Assembly (NCBI GenBank): GCA_029857855.1
Contig: JAOUGG010000236.1
Span: 1-5,560, forward strand
DNA: 5,560 nucleotides
Direction of reading: 5' to 3'
Source: Acidimicrobiia bacterium
GTDB lineage: Bacteria; Actinomycetota; Acidimicrobiia; Acidimicrobiales; SZUA-35
Within the stretch, counting starts at the first letter, position 1. Every line of letters begins with the position of its first letter. Position numbers and translations under genes: made by a program. The notes under the pieces were generated by a model, which made no database searches, was not told the origin of the DNA, and was given only the letters and a program-made list of their open reading frames with translations. Below, piece after piece: positions 1 to 5,560 of this stretch.

Positions 1-1
1 A

Positions 2-946
2 CTGAACGCGCTGGTCACGTCGGTCACCGGCGGGCCGTGTGATCAGCTCGTGCAACCGGGCCTGTCGCTCACCTGCGGACGCGTCGGCGACCGGCTCTTC
101 GCCCTCGCCGATCGGCTTGCCGATCTTGGACCGATCCTGGCCTGGGCCGAGGGCAACGGCGGGCCCTCACTCACCGTCTTCGCCGACGATTCTGACGACC
201 TGGCCGGGCATCTCGCCCGCCGGTCCTCGTTGCTCTCGGCCGACATCACCGTGATGCGGGTCGTGGGAGCCAAGGCCACTCCGGCCGAACCGGTCGCGTT
301 GCCGTTGCCGCCTGACCTCGGTGAGGACCTGTGGCGCGCGGCCGCCGTGATGGCGGACGCCGGCGCCCGGGTCGTCGACGATCACGGCCGCCTGACCGGC
401 GAAGTGCTTGGTCTCGAGGTGGCCCGCGTCGAACCGCCCGGCCCGGACGACGACGAGATCACGGTTCGGGTCGGAGTGGGCAGAGCCGATCGAGACCTGC
501 AGGGATATGTCCTCGGCCACCTCGACGACGTCGCACGTCTCCGGCGATCGGTCGGACTGGTCGAGACCCACCGCCGCGCCGGCGTCGCCCTCCATCCGCT
601 CAACCGATTGTCGCGGCCCCGCTGGCTGCGATCGGTCCTGCTCGACGATCCGGCGATCGTCAACGTCGTCGATCTCGACCCGCTGCCACCGCTGTGGCCG
701 GACGGCGGGCTGCTCGACACCGAACCCTCGGCCGCTTTCTCGCCCAGCGATCGGGTCACCGTCGTCTGTTCCGCCGGGTTCGACTTCGACCTCCTGCCCC
801 AAGCCGTCGACTATCGCCACCGGATCGATCCTGGGTCGTCGTTGACCCTCGTGGTGCCCCGCCGCGATCGAGAGCTGGTCGAGCGCCGTGTCACCGGTGC
901 GGCCCCCGACGTTTCCGTTCGTTCGGTCGACACCCCTTGGGGCTGA
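2..946 (+). CDS. Unrecognised protein, 5' end outside window
   Basis: I do not recognise this protein. The reading frame is open from base 2 to the TGA at 944-946, giving 314 visible residues. A GTG at 50 could be a start, but it has no Shine-Dalgarno and the codons before it are coding-like (15 of 17 end in G or C), so I treat the gene as 5'-truncated by the window edge. The product is soluble, rich in Asp, Arg, Val and Leu, with no signal peptide or membrane segment in the visible part. Landmarks, numbered from base 2: an acidic DDSDDL patch near residue 62, PPGPDDDE near 145, an HPLNRL motif with following RPRWLR near 198-210, and a C-terminal stretch alternating hydrophobic strands (VTVVCSAG, SLTLVVP) with helices, which could be a small alpha/beta fold. 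It lies 69 nt upstream of prfA, where mycobacteria have rpmE. It resembles neither L31 nor Rho. A link to translation is suggested by position only. Confidence 0.72.
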   Translation: MNALVTSVTGGPCDQLVQPGLSLTCGRVGDRLFALADRLADLGPILAWAEGNGGPSLTVFADDSDDLAGHLARRSSLLSADITVMRVVGAKATPAEPVALPLPPDLGEDLWRAAAVMADAGARVVDDHGRLTGEVLGLEVARVEPPGPDDDEITVRVGVGRADRDLQGYVLGHLDDVARLRRSVGLVETHRRAGVALHPLNRLSRPRWLRSVLLDDPAIVNVVDLDPLPPLWPDGGLLDTEPSAAFSPSDRVTVVCSAGFDFDLLPQAVDYRHRIDPGSSLTLVVPRRDRELVERRVTGAAPDVSVRSVDTPWG

Positions 947-983
947 GGGCAGGCTGACTGCGGGCCGACTGGGGGCCGACTCG
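940..983. repeat. Four imperfect 11-bp tandem repeats before prfA
   Basis: Four consecutive 11-bp units are visible: GGGCTGAGGGC (940-950), AGGCTGACTGC (951-961), GGGCCGACTGG (962-972) and GGGCCGACTCG (973-983). The consensus is roughly GGGCYGACTSG. The last two units share 10 of 11 bases and the first is the most diverged. The array begins over the last codons and the TGA of the upstream gene and ends 19 bp before the -10-like box of prfA. The 11-bp period is close to one helical turn, as seen for some direct-repeat operators. A regulatory role is inference; replication slippage in GC-rich DNA is the simpler explanation. Confidence 0.55.
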
Positions 984-1002
984 TCCTCCAGCCGCCAGGC
1001 GA

Positions 1003-1008
1003 TAGCCT
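1003..1008 (+). promoter_or_regulatory. Candidate -10 box for leaderless prfA transcript
   Basis: TAGCCT fits the actinobacterial TANNNT -10 pattern and ends 7 nt before the prfA ATG. Transcription would then start at or next to the A of the start codon. No Shine-Dalgarno is present in the 20 nt before that ATG, which agrees with leaderless translation, common in actinobacteria. No convincing -35 hexamer is seen at 16-19 bp spacing. The box is also the right half of a small dyad (AGGC-GATA-GCCT, 997-1008). Six-base matches arise easily by chance, so this is a candidate only. Confidence 0.35.
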
Positions 1009-1015
1009 CGAAGAC

Positions 1016-2092
1016 ATGTTGGAACGACTCAGTGCGCTCACCGATGAATACCGTGAGCTCGAGGCCAGGATGGCCGATCCCGAGCTGGTCGCAGACAACA
1101 AGCGGTTCGTGGAGATGTCTCGTCGCTACGCCGCCCTCGGTGAGATCGTCACCCTCACCGCCGAGCTGCGCGAGCGCCACGACGACGTCGAGGCCGCCAA
1201 CCAGATGCTGGCCGAGGCCGATGCCGCGGATCGCGACGAGATTCGACAGATGGCCACTGTCGCCGAGGCCGACATCGAGCGGCTCGAAGCGGAGCTGAAA
1301 CTCCTGCTCCTGCCGAAGGACCCCAACGACGGCCGGAACGTCATCGTCGAGATCCGCGGCGCCGAGGGAGGGGAGGAGGCCAACCTGTTCGCCCGTGACC
1401 TCTACGAGATGTACAAGGCCTTCGCCCAGAACTGCGGTTGGGGATTCGAACTGATGAATTCGAGCGCCTCCGACCTCGGTGGCTTCGACGAGGTCACGTT
1501 CATGGTCAAGGGTGGCGACGCGTGGACCCGTATGAAGTTCGAAGCCGGGCCCCATCGGGTCCAGCGGGTGCCGGTCACGGAATCCCAGGGTCGGGTCCAC
1601 ACATCGTCGGCCACCGTGACCGTGCTGCCCGAGGCCGACGAGGTCGACATCGACATCGACATGAACGACCTCCGCTTCGACACCTACCGTTCGTCGGGCG
1701 CCGGGGGCCAGCACGTGAACACCACCGACTCGGCGGTGCGGGTCACCCACCTGCCCACCGGTGAGGTGGTGTCGATGCAGGACGAGAAGTCACAGCTCCA
1801 GAACCGGGAGCGGGCGCTCAAGGTTCTCCGGTCCCGCCTCCTGCAAAAGGAGCTCGACCGTCAGCGGGAGGCGGCGTCGGCCACTCGCCGCGACCAGACC
1901 GGCGGCGGAGGTCGATCGGAGAAGATCCGTACCTACAACTTCAAGGAGAACCGGGTCACCGATCACCGGATCGGTCTCACCATCCACAGACTCGATCGGA
2001 TCCTGGCCGGTGATCTGACCGAGATCAGCGACGGGCTCGTCCAGGACGAGCGGGCCCGGCAGCTGTCCGAGGACGCCGTCTCCACGGCGTGA
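1016..2092 (+). CDS. prfA: Peptide chain release factor 1 (RF1)
   Basis: Cytoplasmic class I release factor that reads UAA and UAG stop codons in the ribosomal A site and triggers release of the finished peptide. The 358-residue length is normal for RF1. Residues 1-100 form the helical, coiled-coil-prone N-terminal domain. GAEGGEEA is at 116-123. The stop-codon recognition tripeptide is PVT at 186-188, within [18 protein letters not shown]; a PxT motif marks RF1, whereas RF2 has SPF. The catalytic GGQ is at 230-232, and Gln232 is the residue methylated by PrmC, encoded next. The C-terminal block [20 protein letters not shown] (301-320) is typical. One oddity: the Asp usually found in GDRSE is Gly299 here (GGRSE). 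I chose the ATG at 1016 because the protein begins at the usual RF1 N-terminus. No Shine-Dalgarno precedes it. It is probably cotranscribed with prmC. Confidence 0.98.
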   Translation: MLERLSALTDEYRELEARMADPELVADNKRFVEMSRRYAALGEIVTLTAELRERHDDVEAANQMLAEADAADRDEIRQMATVAEADIERLEAELKLLLLPKDPNDGRNVIVEIRGAEGGEEANLFARDLYEMYKAFAQNCGWGFELMNSSASDLGGFDEVTFMVKGGDAWTRMKFEAGPHRVQRVPVTESQGRVHTSSATVTVLPEADEVDIDIDMNDLRFDTYRSSGAGGQHVNTTDSAVRVTHLPTGEVVSMQDEKSQLQNRERALKVLRSRLLQKELDRQREAASATRRDQTGGGGRSEKIRTYNFKENRVTDHRIGLTIHRLDRILAGDLTEISDGLVQDERARQLSEDAVSTA

Positions 2093-2119
2093 CGGGCGAG
2101 CGGGAGTCGGGCATCGGTC

Positions 2120-3013
2120 ATGGTCACCTGGCGCGAACTGACGGCTGAGGCGGCCGCACAGCTGGGCCGCGCCGATGTGCCCGACGCCGAACTCAGCGCC
2201 CGCCACATCGGTCAGCGGGCCACGGGCGCCGACGGTGCGGATTGGCTCGAGATGCTCGACCAGCACGCCACCCAGCGTCACGTTGCGGCGTTCGATGCCA
2301 TGGTCGCACGGCGCCACGCCGGTGAGCCCCTGCAGTATGTGATCGGGCGTTGGGGGTTCCGCCACCTCGACCTCTTCATCGATCGGCGGGTGCTGATACC
2401 CCGGCCGGAGACCGAGATCGTGGCCGGGCACGCTATCGACGAGGTGCGGCGGTTGACCGCCGCAACCGCATCCAGGGTCACGGTCGTCGATCTGGGCACG
2501 GGCTCCGGTGCGATCGGTCTGTCGATCGCCATGGAGCATGAGGCCTCGGAGGTGTGGCTGACCGACCGGTCGGCCGACGCGATCGCCGTGGCCCGGGCCA
2601 ACATCGCCGGAATCGGTCGGGCCGGATCCAGGGTCCGGGTGAGCGAGGGCGACTGGTTCGATGCTCTGCCACCTTCGTTGCGCGGCAGGGTCGGGGTCGT
2701 CGTCTCCAACCCTCCGTACGTCGGCGATGACGACGAGATCGATTCGCAGATCGCCTGGGAGCCGCGGTCCGCGCTGTTCGCCCCCGACTCGGCCTCGGGT
2801 CACGCGGTCCCTGGTACCGCTCATCTCGAGCACCTGATCACGCACGGTCCCGACTGGCTGCTCGACGAGGGGGCCATCGTGCTGGAAATGGCGCCGAAAC
2901 AGATCGACGTCGTGGCCGAACAGGCGGCGGCCCGGTTCGCGGCCGTAGAAAAAATCAAGGATCTTACCGGCCGGGGGCGCGCCATTGTGGCCCGATTCCC
3001 CCTACGCTCCTAA
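2120..3013 (+). CDS. prmC: Release factor glutamine N5-methyltransferase PrmC (HemK)
   Basis: SAM-dependent enzyme that methylates the side-chain amide of the GGQ glutamine in RF1 and RF2, improving termination efficiency. At 297 residues it is about the usual length. Residues 1-75 are the helical N-terminal domain that contacts the release factor. The linker hairpin carries [14 protein letters not shown] (86-99). SAM-binding motif I is [16 protein letters not shown] (122-137), and an acidic residue (Asp149 in LTDRS) falls where the SAM ribose is usually held. The substrate-binding NPPY is at 197-200. After EPRSALF (214-220) the loop is longer than in E. coli and lacks the common GGxDG form, a region known to vary. 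The C-terminus [13 protein letters not shown] matches the family's DxxGxxR ending. It starts 27 nt after prfA, whose product is its substrate. A GGGAG at 2102-2106 is the only Shine-Dalgarno candidate, 13 nt from the ATG, so initiation may be weak or rely on coupling. Confidence 0.97.
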   Translation: MVTWRELTAEAAAQLGRADVPDAELSARHIGQRATGADGADWLEMLDQHATQRHVAAFDAMVARRHAGEPLQYVIGRWGFRHLDLFIDRRVLIPRPETEIVAGHAIDEVRRLTAATASRVTVVDLGTGSGAIGLSIAMEHEASEVWLTDRSADAIAVARANIAGIGRAGSRVRVSEGDWFDALPPSLRGRVGVVVSNPPYVGDDDEIDSQIAWEPRSALFAPDSASGHAVPGTAHLEHLITHGPDWLLDEGAIVLEMAPKQIDVVAEQAAARFAAVEKIKDLTGRGRAIVARFPLRS

Positions 3014-3064
3014 CTCTTGCCCCGAGAGCGCCCACGTCGCGGGATCCGGGTCAACGAGCAGCGT

Positions 3065-3073
3065 AGGGAAGGG
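3065..3073 (+). promoter_or_regulatory. Ribosome binding site deciding the rpiB start
   Basis: AGGGAAGGG lies 10 nt before the ATG at 3084. The frame stays open upstream to a TAG at 2946, so a longer product starting inside prmC is formally possible. This purine-rich site, and the match of [11 protein letters not shown] to the family N-terminus, fix the start at 3084. Confidence 0.7.
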
Positions 3074-3083
3074 TTCGACGGTC

Positions 3084-3524
3084 ATGAGAATTGCGGTTGG
3101 GTCCGATCATGCCGGATTCGGACTGAAGCAGCAGCTGGCCGAGCACCTCGAGGCCGGCGGTCACAAGATCGTCGACCTGGGAACCCACGACTCGGTGTCG
3201 GTCGACTATCCCGACTACGGGGCGGCCGTCGGTCGTGCCGTCGTCGCCGGCGAGGTCGATCTCGGGGTGGCGGTTTGCGGCAGCGGCATCGGGATCTGCA
3301 TCGCCGCCAACAAGGTGGCCGGTGTTCGGGCCGCCACGGTTCACGATGTCACCTCGGCCCGGCTCAGCCGTGAGCACAACAACGCCAACGTGATGTGCGT
3401 TGGCCAGCGATTGGTCGGGCCCCAGGTGGCTCTCGACGCCGTCGACGCCTTCGTCGGGGCCACCTTCGCCGGTGGCCGCCACAGCCGCCGGGTCGACAAG
3501 ATTTCCGAACTAGAACAGGAGTAA
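3084..3524 (+). CDS. rpiB: Ribose-5-phosphate isomerase B
   Basis: Cytoplasmic enzyme of the RpiB/LacAB family that interconverts ribose 5-phosphate and ribulose 5-phosphate in the non-oxidative pentose phosphate pathway. At 146 residues it is full length. Visible motifs are GSDHAG at 6-11 (Asp8 and His9, substrate binding), CGSGIGI at 65-71 with the active-site Cys65, [11 protein letters not shown] at 74-84, SREHNNANV at 95-103 with His98 equivalent to the E. coli ring-opening His99, and the C-terminal phosphate-binding Arg/His cluster [11 protein letters not shown] (130-140). The Cys form matches E. coli RpiB; the M. tuberculosis enzyme has GGSGNGE here and uses a Glu as base. It is separated from prmC by 70 nt and from glyA by 8 nt, so translation with glyA is probably coupled. 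The related LacA/LacB galactose-6-phosphate isomerases are less likely, because there is no second subunit gene and no lac context. Confidence 0.96.
   Translation: MRIAVGSDHAGFGLKQQLAEHLEAGGHKIVDLGTHDSVSVDYPDYGAAVGRAVVAGEVDLGVAVCGSGIGICIAANKVAGVRAATVHDVTSARLSREHNNANVMCVGQRLVGPQVALDAVDAFVGATFAGGRHSRRVDKISELEQE
3517..3521 (+). promoter_or_regulatory. glyA ribosome binding site inside the end of rpiB
   Basis: AGGAG overlaps the last codons of rpiB and lies 11 nt before the ATG at 3533. The glyA frame is open much further upstream, to about 3395, but that part reads in the shadow of rpiB. This site and the family N-terminus select 3533. Its position suggests translational coupling of glyA to rpiB. 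Confidence 0.75.
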
Positions 3525-3532
3525 TCCCCCTC

Positions 3533-4783
3533 ATGCCTTGGCCGATTCTGAACGACTCCGAGATCGAGAGACTGACTCGGGCCGAAGTCGAACGCCAGAA
3601 CACCACTCTCCAGCTGATCGCGTCGGAGAACTTCGCGTCGCCGGCCGTCATGGCCGCCACCGGTTCGGTGTTCACCAACAAGTACTCCGAGGGGTACCCG
3701 GGGCGTCGGTACTACGGCGGCAACCAGGTCGTCGACCAGGTTGAGGAGCTGGCCCAGCAGCGGGTCTGTGCGCTCTTCGGCGCCGATCATGCCAACGTGC
3801 AACCTCACTCCGGGGCCAACGCCAACATGGCCGTCTACCAGGCTCTGCTGGAACCCGGCGACACCGTGCTCGGGCTCAGCCTCGACCATGGCGGGCATCT
3901 CACCCACGGCTCGCCGGTGAACGCCTCCGGGATGATCTACGACTTCGTCGGGTACCGGGTCGGAGACTCCGACGAGCGGCTGCAGATCGACCAGATCGCC
4001 GATCTGGCGGCCGAACACCGCCCCAAGCTGATCGTCACGGGCGCCACCGCCTACCCCCGCATCATCGAGCCCGAGCCGTTCCGCAAGATCGCCGATGAGG
4101 TCGGGGCCCTGCTGATGTTCGACGCGGCCCACATCGCCGGGCTGATCGCCGGCGGCGTCCATCCCAATCCGGTCCCGTATTCCGATGTCGTGACCTTCAC
4201 CACCCACAAGACGATGCGCGGCCCCCGTGGCGGCTGCATCCTCTGCACCGATGATCTGGCCGCTGCCATCGACAAGGCGGTGTTCCCCGGCCAGCAGGGT
4301 GGGCCCCAGGAACACGCCGTCGCGGCCAAGGCGGTGGCCTTCGCCGAAGCCGCCACTGACGAGTTCCGGGCCTACGCGGCCCAGATCGTCAGCAACGCCG
4401 CGGCCCTCGCCGAGAGCCTCGCCGTGGAGGGTTTCCGCCTCGTCTCCGGTGGTACCGACAACCACCTGCTGCTCGTGGATCTGCGCCCGTTCGACGAGGA
4501 TCTGAGCGGCAAGGAGGCCCAGACGGTTCTCGACGAGGCCGGGATCACCCTGAACCGCAATTCGATCCCCGACGACCCCCGGTCGCCGTTCGTGACATCC
4601 GGGATCCGCATCGGTACCCCGGCGGTGACCACCCAGGGTATGAAGGAGCCGGAGATGGCGGAGATCGGGCGCCTCATCGCCGCCACGCTGCGCCATCGCA
4701 CGGACGAGGCGGCGATCAAGGGAATCTGCGAAGAGGTGGGTCAGCTCTGCGCTCCCTTCGCCCCCTACCCCGATCTGGTCTGA
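3533..4783 (+). CDS. glyA: Serine hydroxymethyltransferase
   Basis: PLP-dependent cytoplasmic enzyme that converts serine and tetrahydrofolate to glycine and 5,10-methylene-tetrahydrofolate, the main source of one-carbon units. At 416 residues it is a normal bacterial length. Visible landmarks: LIASENFAS (28-36), [13 protein letters not shown] (51-63, including the catalytic Glu53 and the active-site tyrosines), the PLP-stacking His in DHGGHLTHG (118-126), [11 protein letters not shown] (196-206) with Asp197 contacting the PLP pyridine nitrogen, [12 protein letters not shown] (223-234) with the Schiff-base Lys226, [11 protein letters not shown] (251-261), [14 protein letters not shown] (305-318), and [14 protein letters not shown] (356-369) with the carboxylate-binding Arg359. 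The usual GxSAY reads GATAY here (Thr172 for Ser), a conservative change close to the cofactor. The sequence is very like Bacillus-type SHMT with the same Lys226 numbering. The gene is followed after 8 nt by a strong hairpin, so the rpiB-glyA transcript probably ends there. Confidence 0.98.
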   Translation: MPWPILNDSEIERLTRAEVERQNTTLQLIASENFASPAVMAATGSVFTNKYSEGYPGRRYYGGNQVVDQVEELAQQRVCALFGADHANVQPHSGANANMAVYQALLEPGDTVLGLSLDHGGHLTHGSPVNASGMIYDFVGYRVGDSDERLQIDQIADLAAEHRPKLIVTGATAYPRIIEPEPFRKIADEVGALLMFDAAHIAGLIAGGVHPNPVPYSDVVTFTTHKTMRGPRGGCILCTDDLAAAIDKAVFPGQQGGPQEHAVAAKAVAFAEAATDEFRAYAAQIVSNAAALAESLAVEGFRLVSGGTDNHLLLVDLRPFDEDLSGKEAQTVLDEAGITLNRNSIPDDPRSPFVTSGIRIGTPAVTTQGMKEPEMAEIGRLIAATLRHRTDEAAIKGICEEVGQLCAPFAPYPDLV

Positions 4784-4791
4784 TCTGCCGG

Positions 4792-4839
4792 TCGTGTGCG
4801 CTCCACGCCTCCGAACTCGGGCGCGTGGGCCGCACACGA
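4792..4839 (+). terminator. Long intergenic hairpin after glyA, no T-tract
   Basis: The arms TCGTGTGCG (4792-4800) and CGCACACGA (4831-4839) are perfectly complementary. Inside them, after a C-C mismatch, 4802-4808 pairs with 4823-4829 (one T-G wobble). After a second C-C mismatch, 4810-4813 pairs with 4818-4821, leaving an AACT tetraloop. In total there are 20 pairs in a 48-nt element that starts 8 nt after the glyA stop. No run of T follows on either strand, so it is not a classical intrinsic terminator. GC-rich terminators without a T-tract have been proposed in actinobacteria. It could instead stabilise the glyA 3' end, or its outer 9-bp dyad could be a protein binding site. The structure is seen directly; the terminator role is inferred. 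Confidence 0.6.
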
Positions 4840-4856
4840 TGGGAGGTCCAAGGGTG

Positions 4857-4862
4857 TAGCGT
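4857..4862 (+). promoter_or_regulatory. Candidate -10 box for the wecA-like gene
   Basis: TAGCGT fits TANNNT and ends 12 nt before the ATG at 4875. A start about 7 nt downstream would leave a leader of only about 5 nt. This agrees with the lack of a Shine-Dalgarno directly before that ATG and with a transcript boundary at the preceding hairpin. No good -35 hexamer is visible; the region where it should lie is the 3' arm of the hairpin. The same TAGCNT layout precedes prfA. Confidence 0.3.
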
Positions 4863-4874
4863 TGGTCGAGACAC

Positions 4875-5560
4875 ATGCGCCCGGTTCTCTCGTCCTACCT
4901 GGTCGTCGCCGCCGTAACCGCCGGAGTGACCCTGGCCCTCGTTCCCCTCTCTCGCCTCGTCGCTCATGCGACAGGCTTGTTGATCGAACCCGACGCCCGG
5001 CGCCTGCATGAGCGCCCGACCCCGATTCTCGGGGGAACCGCCATGTACCTGGGATTCGTCGCCGGGTTCGTCGTCGCCTGGTACTCGGGCTGGTTCGCTC
5101 CGCTGTTCCAGGGGTCGAGCGAACCGTTCGCCGTCGTGGCCAGCGCCACGGTCGCCTGCCTGATCGGGTTGATCGACGACGTCAAGGACATCTCGGCTCC
5201 GGCGAAAACGGCCGGGCTGAGCCTCTCCGCGTTCCTGCTGGGGCTCGGCGGGGTGAGCATCATCTGGTTCCGGGTTCCCTTCCTCGACGTCTTCGTCATG
5301 CCCTATGACCTCGCACTCCTGGTCTCGGTGGTGTGGGTGCTCGGCATGGCCAACGCCGTCAACTTCATCGACGGACTCGACGGCCTCGCCGGAGGCATCG
5401 TCGCCATTGGCGCGGCGGCGTTCCTGCTCTACGCCGTCCGTCTCGGAGACGCCGAGCTCCTGTTCCCCGGCAATATCGGCCCGCTGGTCGCCGCCCTCAC
5501 ACTCGGCATGTGCGTCGGGTTTCTCCCGTGGAACGTGTACCCGGCCCAGATCTTCATGGG
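4875..5560 (+). CDS. wecA: WecA/TagO-type polyprenyl-phosphate sugar-1-phosphate transferase, 3' end outside window
   Basis: Integral membrane enzyme of the MraY/WecA family. It transfers a sugar 1-phosphate, most often GlcNAc-1-P from UDP-GlcNAc, to undecaprenyl or decaprenyl phosphate, the first step of an envelope glycan. In mycobacteria this starts the arabinogalactan linker. The 228 visible residues show a hydrophobic segment at 8-30, HERPTPILGGTAMYLGF (45-61, the family's HxxPTPxxGG motif), a second hydrophobic stretch to about 76, CLIGLIDDVKD (95-105, the Mg-binding DDxxD), NAVNFIDGLDGLAGG (160-174, the strongest signature, with Asp166 and Asp169), and LPWNVYPAQIFMG at the edge, just before the expected GDSGS. 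MraY is less likely because the NFxDGxDGLA context and the location outside a mur cluster favour WecA/TagO. The exact sugar cannot be read. An in-frame TAG at 4857-4859 makes the ATG at 4875 the first possible start. The neighbourhood matches Mycobacterium rfe (wecA), so the ATP synthase operon may follow. Confidence 0.9.
   Translation, partial: MRPVLSSYLVVAAVTAGVTLALVPLSRLVAHATGLLIEPDARRLHERPTPILGGTAMYLGFVAGFVVAWYSGWFAPLFQGSSEPFAVVASATVACLIGLIDDVKDISAPAKTAGLSLSAFLLGLGGVSIIWFRVPFLDVFVMPYDLALLVSVVWVLGMANAVNFIDGLDGLAGGIVAIGAAAFLLYAVRLGDAELLFPGNIGPLVAALTLGMCVGFLPWNVYPAQIFM

Noticed and set aside
167..1750. A 527-residue open frame on the minus strand across the first gene and prfA
   Set aside because: It lies antisense to well-supported genes, including RF1 with all its motifs, and is open only because stop codons are rare in GC-rich DNA. 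The translation is low-complexity in V, G, D and R and shows no known motif.
3003..3008. TACGCT as a -10 box for rpiB
   Set aside because: It fits TANNNT, but lies within the end of prmC and the only TTG-like -35 (2985) is just 12 nt away; too weak to report as a promoter.
3021..3043. Possible hairpin in the prmC-rpiB gap (CCCG...CGGG)
   Set aside because: Only four pairs around a 15-nt loop and no T-tract; not distinguishable from chance.
2946..3083. Possible PrmC-RpiB fusion through slippage at the A6 run (2949-2954); the rpiB frame is open from there
   Set aside because: The six A's are notable in GC-rich DNA, but the run is not a classical slippery heptamer in the prmC frame, rpiB has its own strong ribosome binding site, and the joining peptide is unlike either family.
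3395..3532. N-terminal extension of the glyA frame upstream of 3533
   Set aside because: The extra residues are Arg/Gly-rich shadow translation of rpiB, are unlike any SHMT N-terminus, and a good ribosome binding site serves the ATG at 3533.
3341..4876. A 511-residue open frame on the minus strand across rpiB and glyA
   Set aside because: Same artefact: it mirrors SHMT codons, has no plausible ribosome binding site, and would require two overlapping genes with glyA certain.

Overview
The window is high-GC DNA with densely packed genes, all on the + strand. It carries a conserved housekeeping block: an unrecognised gene cut by the left edge, then prfA (release factor 1), prmC (RF1/RF2 glutamine methyltransferase), rpiB (ribose-5-phosphate isomerase B), glyA (serine hydroxymethyltransferase), and a wecA/tagO-like lipid-phosphate sugar-1-phosphate transferase cut by the right edge. 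Base composition, the strong preference for G or C at codon third positions, the PVT stop-codon motif in RF1 and the gene order point to an actinobacterium. The RpiB is the Cys-containing E. coli type, not the mycobacterial type. Together with the rpiB-glyA pairing this leads me to suspect a deep lineage such as Acidimicrobiia, but that placement is inference.

Layout. Positions 2-946 hold the C-terminal 314 residues of a protein I do not recognise; its frame is open to the window edge. Positions 940-983 hold four imperfect 11-bp tandem repeats that begin over its stop codon. A TANNNT -10-like box lies 7 nt before the prfA ATG, with no Shine-Dalgarno, so prfA may be transcribed as a leaderless or near-leaderless mRNA. 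prfA and prmC are 27 nt apart and form a functional pair: PrmC methylates the GGQ glutamine of RF1. rpiB follows after 70 nt with a clear ribosome binding site. glyA follows 8 nt after rpiB, with its ribosome binding site inside the end of rpiB. The 91-nt glyA-wecA gap is the only clearly structured intergenic stretch. It holds a 48-nt near-perfect hairpin with no T-tract, then an isolated Shine-Dalgarno-like run, then a TANNNT box 12 nt before the wecA ATG.

How the genes fit together. The first pair serves translation termination. rpiB and glyA serve central metabolism: pentose phosphates, and serine/glycine with one-carbon units. wecA starts synthesis of a cell-envelope glycan on a polyprenyl carrier. 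The functions are not one pathway, but the neighbourhood is ancient. It recalls rho-rpmE-prfA-hemK-sua5-rfe-atp in Mycobacterium and prfA-prmC-...-rpiB-...-glyA-upp-atp in Bacillus. Compared with both, the tsaC/sua5 (ywlC) gene usually found after prmC is absent here.

I see no mobile element, tRNA, rRNA or CRISPR, and no evidence for an exciting new system. The points most worth a second look are the intergenic hairpin, the tandem repeats before prfA, the unknown first gene, and a substitution at a normally conserved RF1 position.
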